Notes: a model not told the origin generated them from the letters alone. Numbered from the stretch's first letter, positions 1 through 7,029 are shown. The stretch is DNA of 7,509 nucleotides from Lachnospiraceae bacterium (GCA_024699395.1 JAILPU010000131.1:1-7509), one strand, 5' to 3'. Numbers and translations are program-made.

Positions 1-755
1 GGCTCATTCTCCTTAATATCGATAGTGGCCACACAGTAAATATCTGTGATATCCACTCCTTTTTTTTCAAGATTTTCAAGGACAAAATCTTCAAGTTTTT
101 TATGATCGCAGTCCTTTTTCATTCCAAGACCCAGAATATATTTCTTGGGTTTTAAAAGAAGGCTGTACTCCCTGTCAGTGTCATCGGCTACAATTATATC
201 CACCGGTTTGGAAGGGGGATAATCCTTGACGGAGATGGTTATGTTTTTACCCTCTATCGCCTTTAGATTGACCTTCTTTATTCCGTCTTTGTTTCCTATG
301 GAAAGATTGTTTTCCTTTGCAAAAGTATCCCCGGAGAAAACATTATGCACATCAGTGGATGTGGTTATCACAGGTGTCGCTCCTGTCAATTCTCCCACAA
401 TGCCGGAAAGCTTATTGGCTCCTCCCACGTGGCCGGACAAAACAGGAATTACATATTTTCCCATATCATCCATAACCACAACGGCACTGTCTGAAAGCTT
501 ATCCTTTACAAAGGGAGCGATGGCTCTCACCGCAATTCCCATAGCACCCACAAAGAGGATGTCTGTTTTGTTTTCAAACATCTTGCCTGTCCATTTGGTA
601 AGGGAATCGGAAATCCCGGTAAAGCCCGGGATTAATGCAAAATCTCCGCAGGCAAATTGCTCAAATTCTTCAATTTTTTTATCACGGGCATTTAAGTTAA
701 GTTTTTCTATAAGCTCCATTCCCCAAGGGGAAAAGCATATTGCAGCTCTCTTCAA
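1..755 (-). CDS. cbiG: Cobalt-precorrin-5A hydrolase CbiG, 3' end beyond window
   Basis: CbiG opens the delta-lactone of cobalt-precorrin-5A and releases the C20-derived two-carbon unit as acetaldehyde, giving cobalt-precorrin-5B in the cytoplasmic anaerobic B12 pathway. The first 251 residues are present, of about 340-360 usual for the family. The N-terminal domain shows GAMGIAVRAIAP (residues 70-81), SGHVGGANKL (107-116) and PVITTSTD (128-135), all typical of CbiG. A variable middle region follows, and the C-terminal domain begins near residue 206 with YILGLGMKKD. Many homologues have a GIGCRKG-type sequence there, so the usual Cys is Met here. No ATG fits the start. I chose TTG at 755-753 because it gives the expected beginning (KRAAICFSPWGMELIEKL), lies two bases after the cbiF stop, and has a purine-rich ribosome site 10 bases upstream. 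Identity is firm; the exact start is fairly likely. Confidence 0.93.
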   Translation of the reverse strand, partial: MKRAAICFSPWGMELIEKLNLNARDKKIEEFEQFACGDFALIPGFTGISDSLTKWTGKMFENKTDILFVGAMGIAVRAIAPFVKDKLSDSAVVVMDDMGKYVIPVLSGHVGGANKLSGIVGELTGATPVITTSTDVHNVFSGDTFAKENNLSIGNKDGIKKVNLKAIEGKNITISVKDYPPSKPVDIIVADDTDREYSLLLKPKKYILGLGMKKDCDHKKLEDFVLENLEKKGVDITDIYCVATIDIKENE

Positions 756-757
756 AC

Positions 758-1519
758 TTAAACTTCCCTCCCCTCTCTGAACCCCGTTGTAAAAGTAGGG
801 TCATACAGTTTCGATCTTTCATAATGAGGGTTCTTTACGGCATCGCCCACCAGGACCACTGCAGTCTTGGTGATATTGTTACGCCTGCCTTCCTCTCCGA
901 TGGTAGAGACAGTACATATTATCTTCTTTTCATCGGGCCAGGTGGCTTTATAGACTATGGCGGCGGGAGTATACTTATCATATCCCCCTTTTATAAGTCT
1001 CTCTGAGAGTTCCTTAAGCATCCCGGAACTTAAATAAACTGCCATTGATGCCTTGTGCGCGGCAAGGGATTCTATTGATTCACTTGAAGGCACCGGAGTG
1101 CGTCCTTCCATTCTGGTGATTATAAGGGTCTGGGTTATTCCCGGCAGTGTATATTCAAGATTAAGGTCTGCTGCCGCTCCGAAACAGGCGCTCACTCCCG
1201 GGGTGGATCTGTAGGGTATTCCCAGTTCGTCCAGCACATCCATCTGCTCTCTCACAGCTCCGTAAATACTCTGATCTCCTGTATGTAGCCTTACGGTATT
1301 AAGACCTTTCTCCTCACTGTCCTTCATCACACGGGTAACTTCTTCAAGAGTCATCATTGCGCTGTTATAAATATTCGCATCCTTTGATGCATATTTTAAA
1401 AGTCCGGGGTTCACAAGGCTTCCCGCATAAATGATTACATCGGCCTTCTCAATTAATTTCATCCCCCTAAGAGTTATAAGATCCTCAGCTCCGGGACCCG
1501 CCCCCACAAAATCTATCAT
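758..1519 (-). CDS. cbiF: Cobalt-precorrin-4 C11-methyltransferase CbiF/CobM
   Basis: This is an S-adenosylmethionine-dependent tetrapyrrole methylase that methylates C11 of cobalt-precorrin-4 to give cobalt-precorrin-5A, the substrate of CbiG encoded just downstream. The 253 residues match the usual size of about 250-257. Visible motifs are the N-terminal VGAGPGAEDLITLRG (residues 5-19), LHTGDQSIYGAVREQ (78-92), PGVSACFGAAA (107-117) and the CbiF/CobM signature around TLPGITQTLIITRMEGRTPVP (124-144). The GDQS sequence is a small variation on the commoner GDPS/GDPA. I prefer ATG at 1519 to the upstream in-frame GTG at 1552, because ATG gives the family's normal start (MIDFVGAGPG) and has AGGAG 8 bases upstream. 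It is separated from cbiD by a 292-base repeat-bearing gap and from cbiG by two bases. Confidence 0.96.
   Translation of the reverse strand: MIDFVGAGPGAEDLITLRGMKLIEKADVIIYAGSLVNPGLLKYASKDANIYNSAMMTLEEVTRVMKDSEEKGLNTVRLHTGDQSIYGAVREQMDVLDELGIPYRSTPGVSACFGAAADLNLEYTLPGITQTLIITRMEGRTPVPSSESIESLAAHKASMAVYLSSGMLKELSERLIKGGYDKYTPAAIVYKATWPDEKKIICTVSTIGEEGRRNNITKTAVVLVGDAVKNPHYERSKLYDPTFTTGFREGREV
766..773 (-). promoter_or_regulatory. Ribosome binding site for the TTG start of cbiG
   Basis: GGGGAGGG on the minus strand, inside the last codons of cbiF, ends 10 bases before TTG at 755-753. It supports the TTG start, since no ATG or GTG is suitably placed before the conserved N-terminal residues. The arrangement suggests that cbiG translation is coupled to termination on cbiF. 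Confidence 0.6.
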
Positions 1520-1527
1520 TACCTTTT

Positions 1528-1532
1528 CTCCT
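1528..1532 (-). promoter_or_regulatory. Ribosome binding site that sets the cbiF start
   Basis: AGGAG on the minus strand lies 8 bases before ATG at 1519-1517. The alternative GTG at 1552 has no comparable site, so this decides the start in favour of 1519. Confidence 0.75.
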
Positions 1533-1615
1533 GTATACCTTCCAAACGTCACCTACTGTTTTGGGATTCGTCGAAATCTATATAATGTCTGTTTCATTTT
1601 TTCGTTGTGTACGCC

Positions 1616-1639
1616 GGGAAAATACAATCTCATTTTCCC
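1616..1639. other. Inverted repeat in the cbiD-cbiF gap
   Basis: GGGAAAAT (1616-1623) and ATTTTCCC (1632-1639) form a perfect 8-bp stem around an 8-base loop, about 97 bases upstream of the cbiF start. No run of T follows the stem on either strand, so it does not look like an intrinsic terminator. It could be an RNA stability or processing hairpin in the cbiD-cbiF mRNA, but the sequence shows only the symmetry. Confidence 0.4.
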
Positions 1640-1652
1640 ATTCATCGCCTGA

Positions 1653-1826
1653 TGTTACCCTTGGCGCTCACCGGGTCAGAATTAGGATTGGGACTTTGTG
1701 AACCTGTACATGGATGGCTTTAATGTTATCCCCAACACTCTCACCGGGTCAAAATTAGGATTGGGACTTTGTGAACCTGTACATGGATGGCTTTAATGTT
1801 ATCCTTGGCGCTCACCGGGTTAGAAT
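1653..1826. repeat. Tandem direct repeat, period 71-73 bp, at the cbiD 3' end
   Basis: Two copies of a 65-base sequence lie at 1667-1731 and 1740-1804 with a single difference (G at 1679, A at 1752). They are separated by CCAACACT-type sequence, whereas the left and right flanks both carry TTGGCG. Partial copies continue on each side: TGTTACCCTTGGCG at 1653-1666 matches 1797-1810 apart from one base, and CTCACCGGGT recurs at 1811-1820 inside the last codons and stop of cbiD. On the minus strand each junction reads as ...ATT-C/T-T-A/G-ACCCGGTGAG, so each unit boundary re-creates the Leu-Thr-Arg-stop ending of CbiD. No mobile-element ends or transposase are visible. The gap contains no convincing gene. 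Confidence 0.9.
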
Positions 1827-1844
1827 TTCGGCCGCACCCGGTGA
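1812..1844 (-). other. Hairpin at the cbiD stop codon
   Basis: TCACCGGGT (1812-1820) and ACCCGGTGA (1836-1844) form a perfect 9-bp, GC-rich inverted repeat with a 15-base loop, placed over the last codons and TGA of cbiD. No U-tract follows, so a terminator is unlikely. The downstream tandem copies carry the same arm again at 1741-1749 and 1668-1676, so in RNA the upstream arm has three possible partners. Confidence 0.5.
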
Positions 1845-2903
1845 CTCGCACAAAAGTCCCGATACGTTGGAGTAAAGGACACATTCCATCTTCATGTCCT
1901 CTCCCCCTCTTTTTTCAAGATAAAAAAGAATTCTCTCCAATATATATTCAAAAGCTTTATCCTTAACCCCGGCTTTTACCAGGTATTCATATCCTTCCTC
2001 CGTGGTGACACAGTCAAGGATACTAAGGGCACACTCTGCGTCCGCTCCTGCTTTCAAAGCGGCCACTGCCATAAGCTCCATCCTGCAGTCCGCCTCTTTG
2101 GAGTGGGTATTCATAATCCCGCCCGAGATCTTAATAAGCTTTCCCACATGCCCTGTGAGTACAAAGGTCTTAAAGCCCAGTTCCTTTGCCATATCTATAG
2201 TCTCACCGATAAAATTGGAGCACTTAACCGCCCTATCCAGATTGTATCCGTAATGCTCCTTCATAAAATCAAGACCGTAATTGCCGGGAGACACAACACA
2301 GATTTCGTTGCCCTCAGCTCTCATCTGTCTCAATTCCACCTGTATGGTATCAAGAAGCGCCTTGGAACTCATGGGTTCCACTATGCCGCTGGTACCGATT
2401 ATGGAAATACCACCCTCGATTCCAAGCCTTGGATTAAAAGTTTTCTCAGAAAGAGCGACTCCCTCGGGAACACTTATCTCAACTTTAAGAGCCCCCTTGT
2501 AATCAAAGAGCTCCATAACCTGAGTGACTTCCTCTGTTATCATCTGTCTGGGAACAGTGTTTATGGCGTAATCCCCCACCGGTCTGTCAAGCCCGGGTCT
2601 TGTGACAATACCAACGCCCTCTCCTCCTACTATTTCAATACTTTGCGCCCTGCCCTCACAGTATGAAACAGTTGCATATATAAGTGCGTTATTGGTCACA
2701 TCGGGATCGTCCCCGGAATCCTTCCTTACGGCACAGGATACACTGCCTCCTTTTATTACGATGTCCTCCACACAAGGCTCATAAACCACACCTGCGGGAG
2801 TATCTATTTTGATTTTCTCTTTTTTATTTCCTCCCAAAAGCATATATGCCGCTGCCTTTGATGCCGCCGCCGCACAACTTCCGGTGGTAAAACCTTTTCT
2901 CAT
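1812..2903 (-). CDS. cbiD: Cobalt-precorrin-5B C1-methyltransferase CbiD
   Basis: CbiD methylates C1 of cobalt-precorrin-5B in the anaerobic pathway, acting on the product of CbiG. The 363 residues match the family length. Conserved segments are RKGFTTGSCAAAASKAA (2-18), KDSGDDPDVT (61-70), GGEGVGIVTRPGL (93-105), NPRLGIEGGISIIGTSGIV (157-175) and GHVGKLIKISGGIMNTHS (251-268) followed by EADCRMEL. The start is the ATG that overlaps the cbiC stop as ATGA, which indicates coupled translation. The C-terminus is complete (GAAEILTR), but its last codons and stop share sequence with the tandem repeat that follows. cbiE, cbiT or cbiL, often found next in clostridial operons, are absent here. Confidence 0.97.
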   Translation of the reverse strand: MRKGFTTGSCAAAASKAAAYMLLGGNKKEKIKIDTPAGVVYEPCVEDIVIKGGSVSCAVRKDSGDDPDVTNNALIYATVSYCEGRAQSIEIVGGEGVGIVTRPGLDRPVGDYAINTVPRQMITEEVTQVMELFDYKGALKVEISVPEGVALSEKTFNPRLGIEGGISIIGTSGIVEPMSSKALLDTIQVELRQMRAEGNEICVVSPGNYGLDFMKEHYGYNLDRAVKCSNFIGETIDMAKELGFKTFVLTGHVGKLIKISGGIMNTHSKEADCRMELMAVAALKAGADAECALSILDCVTTEEGYEYLVKAGVKDKAFEYILERILFYLEKRGGEDMKMECVLYSNVSGLLCESPGAAEILTR

Positions 2904-3541
2904 TGGTTTTCATCCCTCATCATATACAAAACAGCGTTTACTATGGCCGCCGCAACGTTACTTCCCCCTTTTCTTCCCATATTTACAATATGGGGAATGG
3001 AGCTGTTAGCTATCAGTTCCTTGGCAGCCTCAACATTTACAAAACCCACGGGAACTCCGATCACAAAGTCGGGAGTATATTCTTTTCTTTCAAAATGTTC
3101 CCACAAAGTAATAAGGGCAGTAGGCGCATTCCCCACCACAAATATCACCGGCTTCTTAAGTTCCATTGCCTTTTCCATGCTGACGGAAGCTCTTGTAAGC
3201 CCCCGGCTTTCGGCTTCTTCTTTGATGCCCTCATCGGCCATAAAACAAAAGGATTTACAACCGTATTTTGCAAGCTCTCTTTTATTAATTCCGGAAAGTG
3301 CCATATTGGTATCCGTCACAACAGTACTTCCCTTTTTAATAAGTTCCTTTAAAACTCCCACTCCCTCAGGAGAAAACTTAAGTGTATTGACGTAGTCAAG
3401 ATCCGCTGTGGTATGGATACACCTTTTTATAATAGGCGCCGTATCACCCTCAGGTATTATTCCTCTATCTTCAAGTTCCGCCGTCAGTATCTCAAAGCTT
3501 CTCTTTTCAATATCAGCCGGTTTTACGTATTCAATCTCCAT
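2900..3541 (-). CDS. cbiC: Cobalt-precorrin-8 methylmutase CbiC
   Basis: CbiC moves the methyl group from C11 to C12 of cobalt-precorrin-8 to give the cobyrinate ring, the last ring-forming step. The 213 residues are the normal size. The catalytic histidine is His43 in RCIHTTADLDY (40-50). Other signatures are TVVTDTNMALSGIN (73-86), VGNAPTAL (136-143), IGVPVGFVNVEAAKE (161-175) and GRKGGSNVAAAIVNA (189-203). The ATG at 3541 follows a purine-rich AAAGAGG and overlaps the end of cobD by 11 bases. The 3' end overlaps cbiD by 4 bases, so cobD, cbiC and cbiD form one tightly packed block. Confidence 0.97.
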   Translation of the reverse strand: MEIEYVKPADIEKRSFEILTAELEDRGIIPEGDTAPIIKRCIHTTADLDYVNTLKFSPEGVGVLKELIKKGSTVVTDTNMALSGINKRELAKYGCKSFCFMADEGIKEEAESRGLTRASVSMEKAMELKKPVIFVVGNAPTALITLWEHFERKEYTPDFVIGVPVGFVNVEAAKELIANSSIPHIVNMGRKGGSNVAAAIVNAVLYMMRDENQ

Positions 3542-4577
3542 TTAAAACCTCTTTCAGATTACGGATCAGTGTCTCGTTACTCTCCATGTCCTTCACCGCA
3601 ATTCGATACATTCCGTTGCACAATCCATTATAATCACCGCAATCCCTTATAAGTATTTTACGTTCAAGAAGTTTGGGGCAAAGGTTCTCTTCCCCCTTTA
3701 TTAGCAAAAAGGAAGTATCGCTTGGAAATAACTCAAATCCCAAATCCGTAAGAGCGTTTTTAAGATATTTCCTTCCCTTCTCAATCTCTTTATAAGAGTT
3801 TTGTAAAAACTCCCTATCCCATGCATATTCTGTGCAGGCTTCCATAACAGTCTGCTCTAAACTTCCAAGATTCCACTCGGGAAGATTATTTCTAATGTTT
3901 CCAATGGTTTCGGAATCGGAAAGTGCATACCCCATTCTTATTCCGGGAAGGGAAAAAAGTTTGGTGAATGACCCGATAATACAAAGCTTTTTAAATCTCT
4001 TTATAAGATGTGTAATCTCTGTAATCGTCTCATACTTTTCGGACATTCCAAGAAAACTTATGTCAAGCAATACGGCTATATCAAGTTCCTCTGCCCTTTT
4101 TAATATTCGTTCCAATACTTTGGGTTCTATATTATGACCCACCGGATTCCAGGGGTCAGTGAGAAACATCACATCAATATCCTCTGTCAGGAGTCCCGCA
4201 ATTTTATCGGTTACTCTGAAGTTTTCTTTTTCCTCGAGGAATATCTCCTTTATCCTACAGTCTTTCAGGCTTCCAAGAGCATGTTCATATCCCGAAAAAC
4301 AGGGGCGTATCAAAAGAGCACATTGGGGCAAAAGGCTTCTTACATAAGCCATTATCAGTTCCGAAGCACCGTTTCCGCAGATTAACTGTTCCTCTTTACA
4401 ATGAAGGGCCCGTGCCATTTTGTTAAGTAGTGACCTTTGCCTGATATCGGGATAGGCGTTACATTTACTTAATCCCTCTTTCATACTTTCCCTTATACTG
4501 TCAGGAATCTTACAGGGATTAAGATTAACGCTGAAATCCATATTTACTTCCTGTGAATATATATCTCCGCCATGCAT
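3531..4577 (-). CDS. cobD: L-threonine-O-3-phosphate decarboxylase CobD (PLP enzyme)
   Basis: This is a fold-type I PLP enzyme of the CobD/HisC group. Between cbiB and cbiC it most likely decarboxylates threonine phosphate to (R)-1-amino-2-propanol phosphate, the linker that CbiB uses. With the ATG at 4577 it has 348 residues. It begins MHGGDIYS...MDFSVNLNP, the CobD-type N-terminus. The likely Schiff-base lysine lies in GSFTKLFSLPGIRMGYAL (Lys206, conserved Arg214), and an Arg typical of carboxylate binding lies in GMYRIAV. Two segments differ from common forms: TDPWNPVG instead of NPNNPTG, and LLDISF instead of the usual DEAF/DEAY. The Phe at the last position fits CobD better than HisC, which usually has Tyr. 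An in-frame TTG at 4613 would add 12 residues; I prefer ATG because GGAG lies 10 bases upstream. The exact substrate is inferred from context. Confidence 0.88.
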   Translation of the reverse strand: MHGGDIYSQEVNMDFSVNLNPCKIPDSIRESMKEGLSKCNAYPDIRQRSLLNKMARALHCKEEQLICGNGASELIMAYVRSLLPQCALLIRPCFSGYEHALGSLKDCRIKEIFLEEKENFRVTDKIAGLLTEDIDVMFLTDPWNPVGHNIEPKVLERILKRAEELDIAVLLDISFLGMSEKYETITEITHLIKRFKKLCIIGSFTKLFSLPGIRMGYALSDSETIGNIRNNLPEWNLGSLEQTVMEACTEYAWDREFLQNSYKEIEKGRKYLKNALTDLGFELFPSDTSFLLIKGEENLCPKLLERKILIRDCGDYNGLCNGMYRIAVKDMESNETLIRNLKEVLNGD

Positions 4578-4698
4578 CCGACTCTTACTCCAAATGTCCT
4601 GTGTCTTTGGCAATTAATCTGTCTCACGCCAAACAACAGTGCCGACCGGTCTGTATCTTTACTAAACAATCGGTCTCTCAACACGTTCTCAAACTGCG
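4578..4698 (-). other. Short spacer between cbiB and cobD
   Basis: These 121 bases carry no gene that I can support. They contain the possible alternative TTG start of cobD (4613), the palindrome GACCGGTC (4644-4651), and GGAG ahead of the chosen cobD ATG. I see no terminator-like hairpin with a T run and no convincing promoter, so cotranscription of cbiB and cobD remains the simplest view. Confidence 0.4.
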
Positions 4699-5706
4699 TC
4701 AAATAATCGCCGCAATCGCAAGTAAAATAATCACGAACACCACAAAAGCCAAAATCTCGGTTACAAACATTAAGAGATTTGCCCGGAAAATATCTCTTCT
4801 CCAAACTTCTCTAATATCGTCCCCCAGAGTTGGCTTTGAAACCAAAACTCCCTTATATGTGGAATCTCCCCCCAGCATTATGCCCAAGGCTCCGGCACAT
4901 ACACTCTCTGTCTGCGCTGAATTGGGACTCTTATGCTTAAGCCTGTCTCTTCTCCATATCAAAAAGGATTCTTTTCCTCTTATTTTCCCATCAAATAATC
5001 CTGCAACAAAGGACGCCCCTATCATAAAAATTGCGCTTAATCTTGCAGGGATAAAGTTCACTGCGTCATCTGTCTTGGCGGCAACTTTACCGAAATATTC
5101 ATATCGTTCATTCCTGTATCCCACCATGGAATCCATTGTGTTAACAGCTTTGTACATCAATCCCAGAATTGGTCCACCTATAAAAAGATAAAAGAGCGGT
5201 GCAATAACACCGTCTGATGTATTCTCTGCCACCGTCTCCACAGTGGCCATAACAATATGTTTTTGATCGAGAGTATGGGTATCTCTTCCCACTATCATGG
5301 ACAGATTATTTCTTGCTCTTTTGATATCTTCCTTTTCCAAATCTCTGTATACCTTCATACTCTCTTTATAAAGGCACTTTGCCGCAAGAGCATAACAGGT
5401 GAGAATACTCTCCACACAGATTCCCAATATCCTGTGAATCCTGTAGGAAACAAACAATATAATAAAAACCAAAAGTCCACTTATGGCAGTTACGGTTAAT
5501 ACCATGATGCCTCCCCGTAGGATGACGCTTTTGAAGTTTTTCTTTCCCCCATCACCCAAGAGCTTCTTTTCCATAAAAGCTATAAAGTGGCCCATATAAA
5601 CAACGGGGTGAGGAATTCCATGGGGGTCTCCCACTATAAGATCAAGTATCACACCCAAGGTTAATGCAATTATATGAGATAAGATCAATGACTCCGTTAT
5701 CTTCAT
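4699..5706 (-). CDS. cbiB: Adenosylcobinamide-phosphate synthase CbiB
   Basis: CbiB is an integral membrane enzyme that joins aminopropanol phosphate (made by CobD, the next gene) to adenosylcobyric acid. The 335 residues carry the family signatures in order: DLIVGDPHGIPHPVVYMG (22-39), GRDTHTLD (140-147), VETVAENTSDGVIAPLFY (156-173), YKAVNTMDSMVGY (185-197), DDAVNFIPAR (213-222) and HKSPNSAQTESVCAGALG (258-275). Hydrophobic segments at about 8-25, 64-89, 167-184, 222-238 and 309-335 fit a polytopic protein. The ATG at 5706 lies inside cobC, giving a 65-base overlap with no good ribosome site, so reinitiation after cobC translation is likely. Later TTG or GTG codons in the overlap have no better site and would cut into the first membrane segment. 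Confidence 0.96.
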   Translation of the reverse strand: MKITESLILSHIIALTLGVILDLIVGDPHGIPHPVVYMGHFIAFMEKKLLGDGGKKNFKSVILRGGIMVLTVTAISGLLVFIILFVSYRIHRILGICVESILTCYALAAKCLYKESMKVYRDLEKEDIKRARNNLSMIVGRDTHTLDQKHIVMATVETVAENTSDGVIAPLFYLFIGGPILGLMYKAVNTMDSMVGYRNERYEYFGKVAAKTDDAVNFIPARLSAIFMIGASFVAGLFDGKIRGKESFLIWRRDRLKHKSPNSAQTESVCAGALGIMLGGDSTYKGVLVSKPTLGDDIREVWRRDIFRANLLMFVTEILAFVVFVIILLAIAAII

Positions 5707-6253
5707 TTATTTCGAGCACATATCCTTCCAGATTTTTAACATGAAAATCGTAATAGTCTCTGCCTGTAAGTTTCATCATCACCGACATGATATTGCCCCC
5801 GTGGCATATAATGCACACATGGGTATCGCCTTGGGAATATAAAAGAGCTTTTAAAAATCCATTGTAACTTCTCTCTGTAAAGCTCTCCCTGTCTTCCCCC
5901 ATAGGAATGGGGGTTCTGCCGTTACTGTCAATCCACTTTTGATAATAATCTTTGCCGGAAAGTTCTTTATAATCCTTTCCCTCAAACACACCGAAATCAA
6001 TCTCTTTCAGTTCATCCAAAATCCCATCGGGCTCTTTGTCAAACAAAAGCGATGCCGTCTCCCTGCATCTTTTTAAAGGACTTGAAATTATCACAGGCTC
6101 CTTTGTAAAGTAACTTCTGATAAGGGCCTTTTGGTTTTTAATTTCCTCAATACCCTCCGAGCAAAGACTTTCATCGCTTTTTTGCCCTATATATTTATGC
6201 AAAAGGTTGCCCTTTGTTTTTCCATGTCTTATAAGAATTATTCTTTTTTTCAT
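5642..6253 (-). CDS. cobC: Histidine-phosphatase family protein, probable alpha-ribazole phosphatase CobC
   Basis: This 203-residue protein belongs to the phosphoglycerate-mutase-like histidine phosphatases. Key residues are visible: the phosphorylated His10 in LIRHGKTKGN (7-16), SSPLKRCRETA (57-67) with its phosphate-binding Arg, EIDFGVFEGK (84-93), and the second histidine His151 in CHGGNIM (150-156). Placed between cobS and cbiB, it most likely removes phosphate from alpha-ribazole-5'-phosphate or adenosylcobalamin-5'-phosphate. The fold alone does not prove the substrate, because the family is broad. I chose ATG at 6253 because it forms an ATGA overlap with the cobS stop and gives MKKRIILIRHG. 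An in-frame GTG at 6268 would add five residues inside cobS. The 3' end overlaps cbiB by 65 bases. Confidence 0.9.
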   Translation of the reverse strand: MKKRIILIRHGKTKGNLLHKYIGQKSDESLCSEGIEEIKNQKALIRSYFTKEPVIISSPLKRCRETASLLFDKEPDGILDELKEIDFGVFEGKDYKELSGKDYYQKWIDSNGRTPIPMGEDRESFTERSYNGFLKALLYSQGDTHVCIICHGGNIMSVMMKLTGRDYYDFHVKNLEGYVLEINEDNGVIDLISYNCINLGCDT

Positions 6254-7023
6254 CTTAACAAATAACACATTACGCCGAGAACCAAAGCGGATAACGCCTC
6301 ACCTTCAGTCACAAAAAAGCCTGCCGTGTCGCCGGTAACTCCTCCGAAATTTTTGTAGGAAAGATGTCTGTAATACAGCGCATAAATAACTGTAAAACAC
6401 AACACTGCAAACGCCCTGACAGGTGCAAAAGTAAGCATTAAATAACCTGAACCCAAAAGAAATGAGTCAAGAGCTATCACAACGCTTTTAGGCGTATTTT
6501 GGGTTTCCCCCACAAGCATCCCGTCGTTTTTAGCTTTCTTTAATTTTATGGATAATTCTCCGCTCAATGCTCTGTAAAAAACAAATATTAAGCCCAAAAC
6601 ACATCTACTAAAAAAATCTCCGAAAAAAATAACCAGCCCCACTCCCGCAGTAAAAATAAGAATGACCCTCACCAGTCCGATAACGGCAAAAGCACCTATA
6701 TGGGGATCCTTTAAAATCTCCAGCTTTTTCCTTGTATCGCCGTAACTTCTCAGTGCATCCTCGGTATCCATAAATCCGTCAATATGAAATCCCCCGGTTA
6801 CCACAATGGGAATCAAAACCACCAAAACAGTATCGATCAACATAGGGATAACGTCGGTTAAAGGAATGTTGGTCACTGCTATAATAAGCGCCGCAATAAT
6901 AGCTCCCACCAAAGGAAAGAATAAGAGATTATGACGATAATCGTCCTCAGTCCATTCGAATACAGGCATGGGTATCCTGGAATATATGGAAAGAGAAACT
7001 GCAAGCCATCTAAATATATTCAC
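6250..7023 (-). CDS. cobS: Adenosylcobinamide-GDP ribazoletransferase CobS
   Basis: CobS is the membrane enzyme that joins alpha-ribazole (or its phosphate) to adenosylcobinamide-GDP, making adenosylcobalamin or its phosphate. From GTG at 7023 it has 257 residues, the normal size. Motifs are SRIPMP (15-20), FFPLVGA (35-41), TGGFHIDGFMDTEDAL (76-91), KDPHIGAFAV (105-114) and FGGVTGDTAGF (226-236). Most of the remainder is hydrophobic, with membrane segments near 37-51, 59-77, 111-135, 138-150 and 200-217. An upstream in-frame GTG at 7089 would add 22 polar residues. The 7023 start is preferred because AAGGAG lies 6 bases upstream and homologues begin just before the SRIP motif. It is the first B12 gene of the run. 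The usual partner gene cobU is not beside it. Confidence 0.96.
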   Translation of the reverse strand: MNIFRWLAVSLSIYSRIPMPVFEWTEDDYRHNLLFFPLVGAIIAALIIAVTNIPLTDVIPMLIDTVLVVLIPIVVTGGFHIDGFMDTEDALRSYGDTRKKLEILKDPHIGAFAVIGLVRVILIFTAGVGLVIFFGDFFSRCVLGLIFVFYRALSGELSIKLKKAKNDGMLVGETQNTPKSVVIALDSFLLGSGYLMLTFAPVRAFAVLCFTVIYALYYRHLSYKNFGGVTGDTAGFFVTEGEALSALVLGVMCYLLR

Positions 7024-7029
7024 CCTTAA

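Noticed and set aside
226..780. 184-codon plus-strand frame, and similar plus-strand frames opposite the other genes
   Set aside because: They lie antisense to well-supported B12 genes, show no recognisable motifs or ribosome sites, and mirror the codon structure of the true genes.
1561..1575. GATTCGTC near 1565 matching the start of the 34-bp repeat unit
   Set aside because: Only 8-9 bases match and the surrounding sequence differs, so chance is sufficient.
1616..1639. Inverted repeat considered as a transcription terminator after cbiD
   Set aside because: No T run follows the stem on either strand, and the stem is partly A/T. Termination here would also split an operon whose downstream genes belong to the same pathway.
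1741..1815. 24-codon frame starting with GTG overlapping the cbiD stop and ending ILTR
   Set aside because: It has no ribosome site, it exists because the duplication re-creates the cbiD ending, and the second copy lacks an in-frame start. It is too short and too repeat-derived to call a gene.
4544..4804. 86-codon minus-strand frame across the cbiB end and cobD start
   Set aside because: It overlaps both conserved genes out of frame and has no family-like features.
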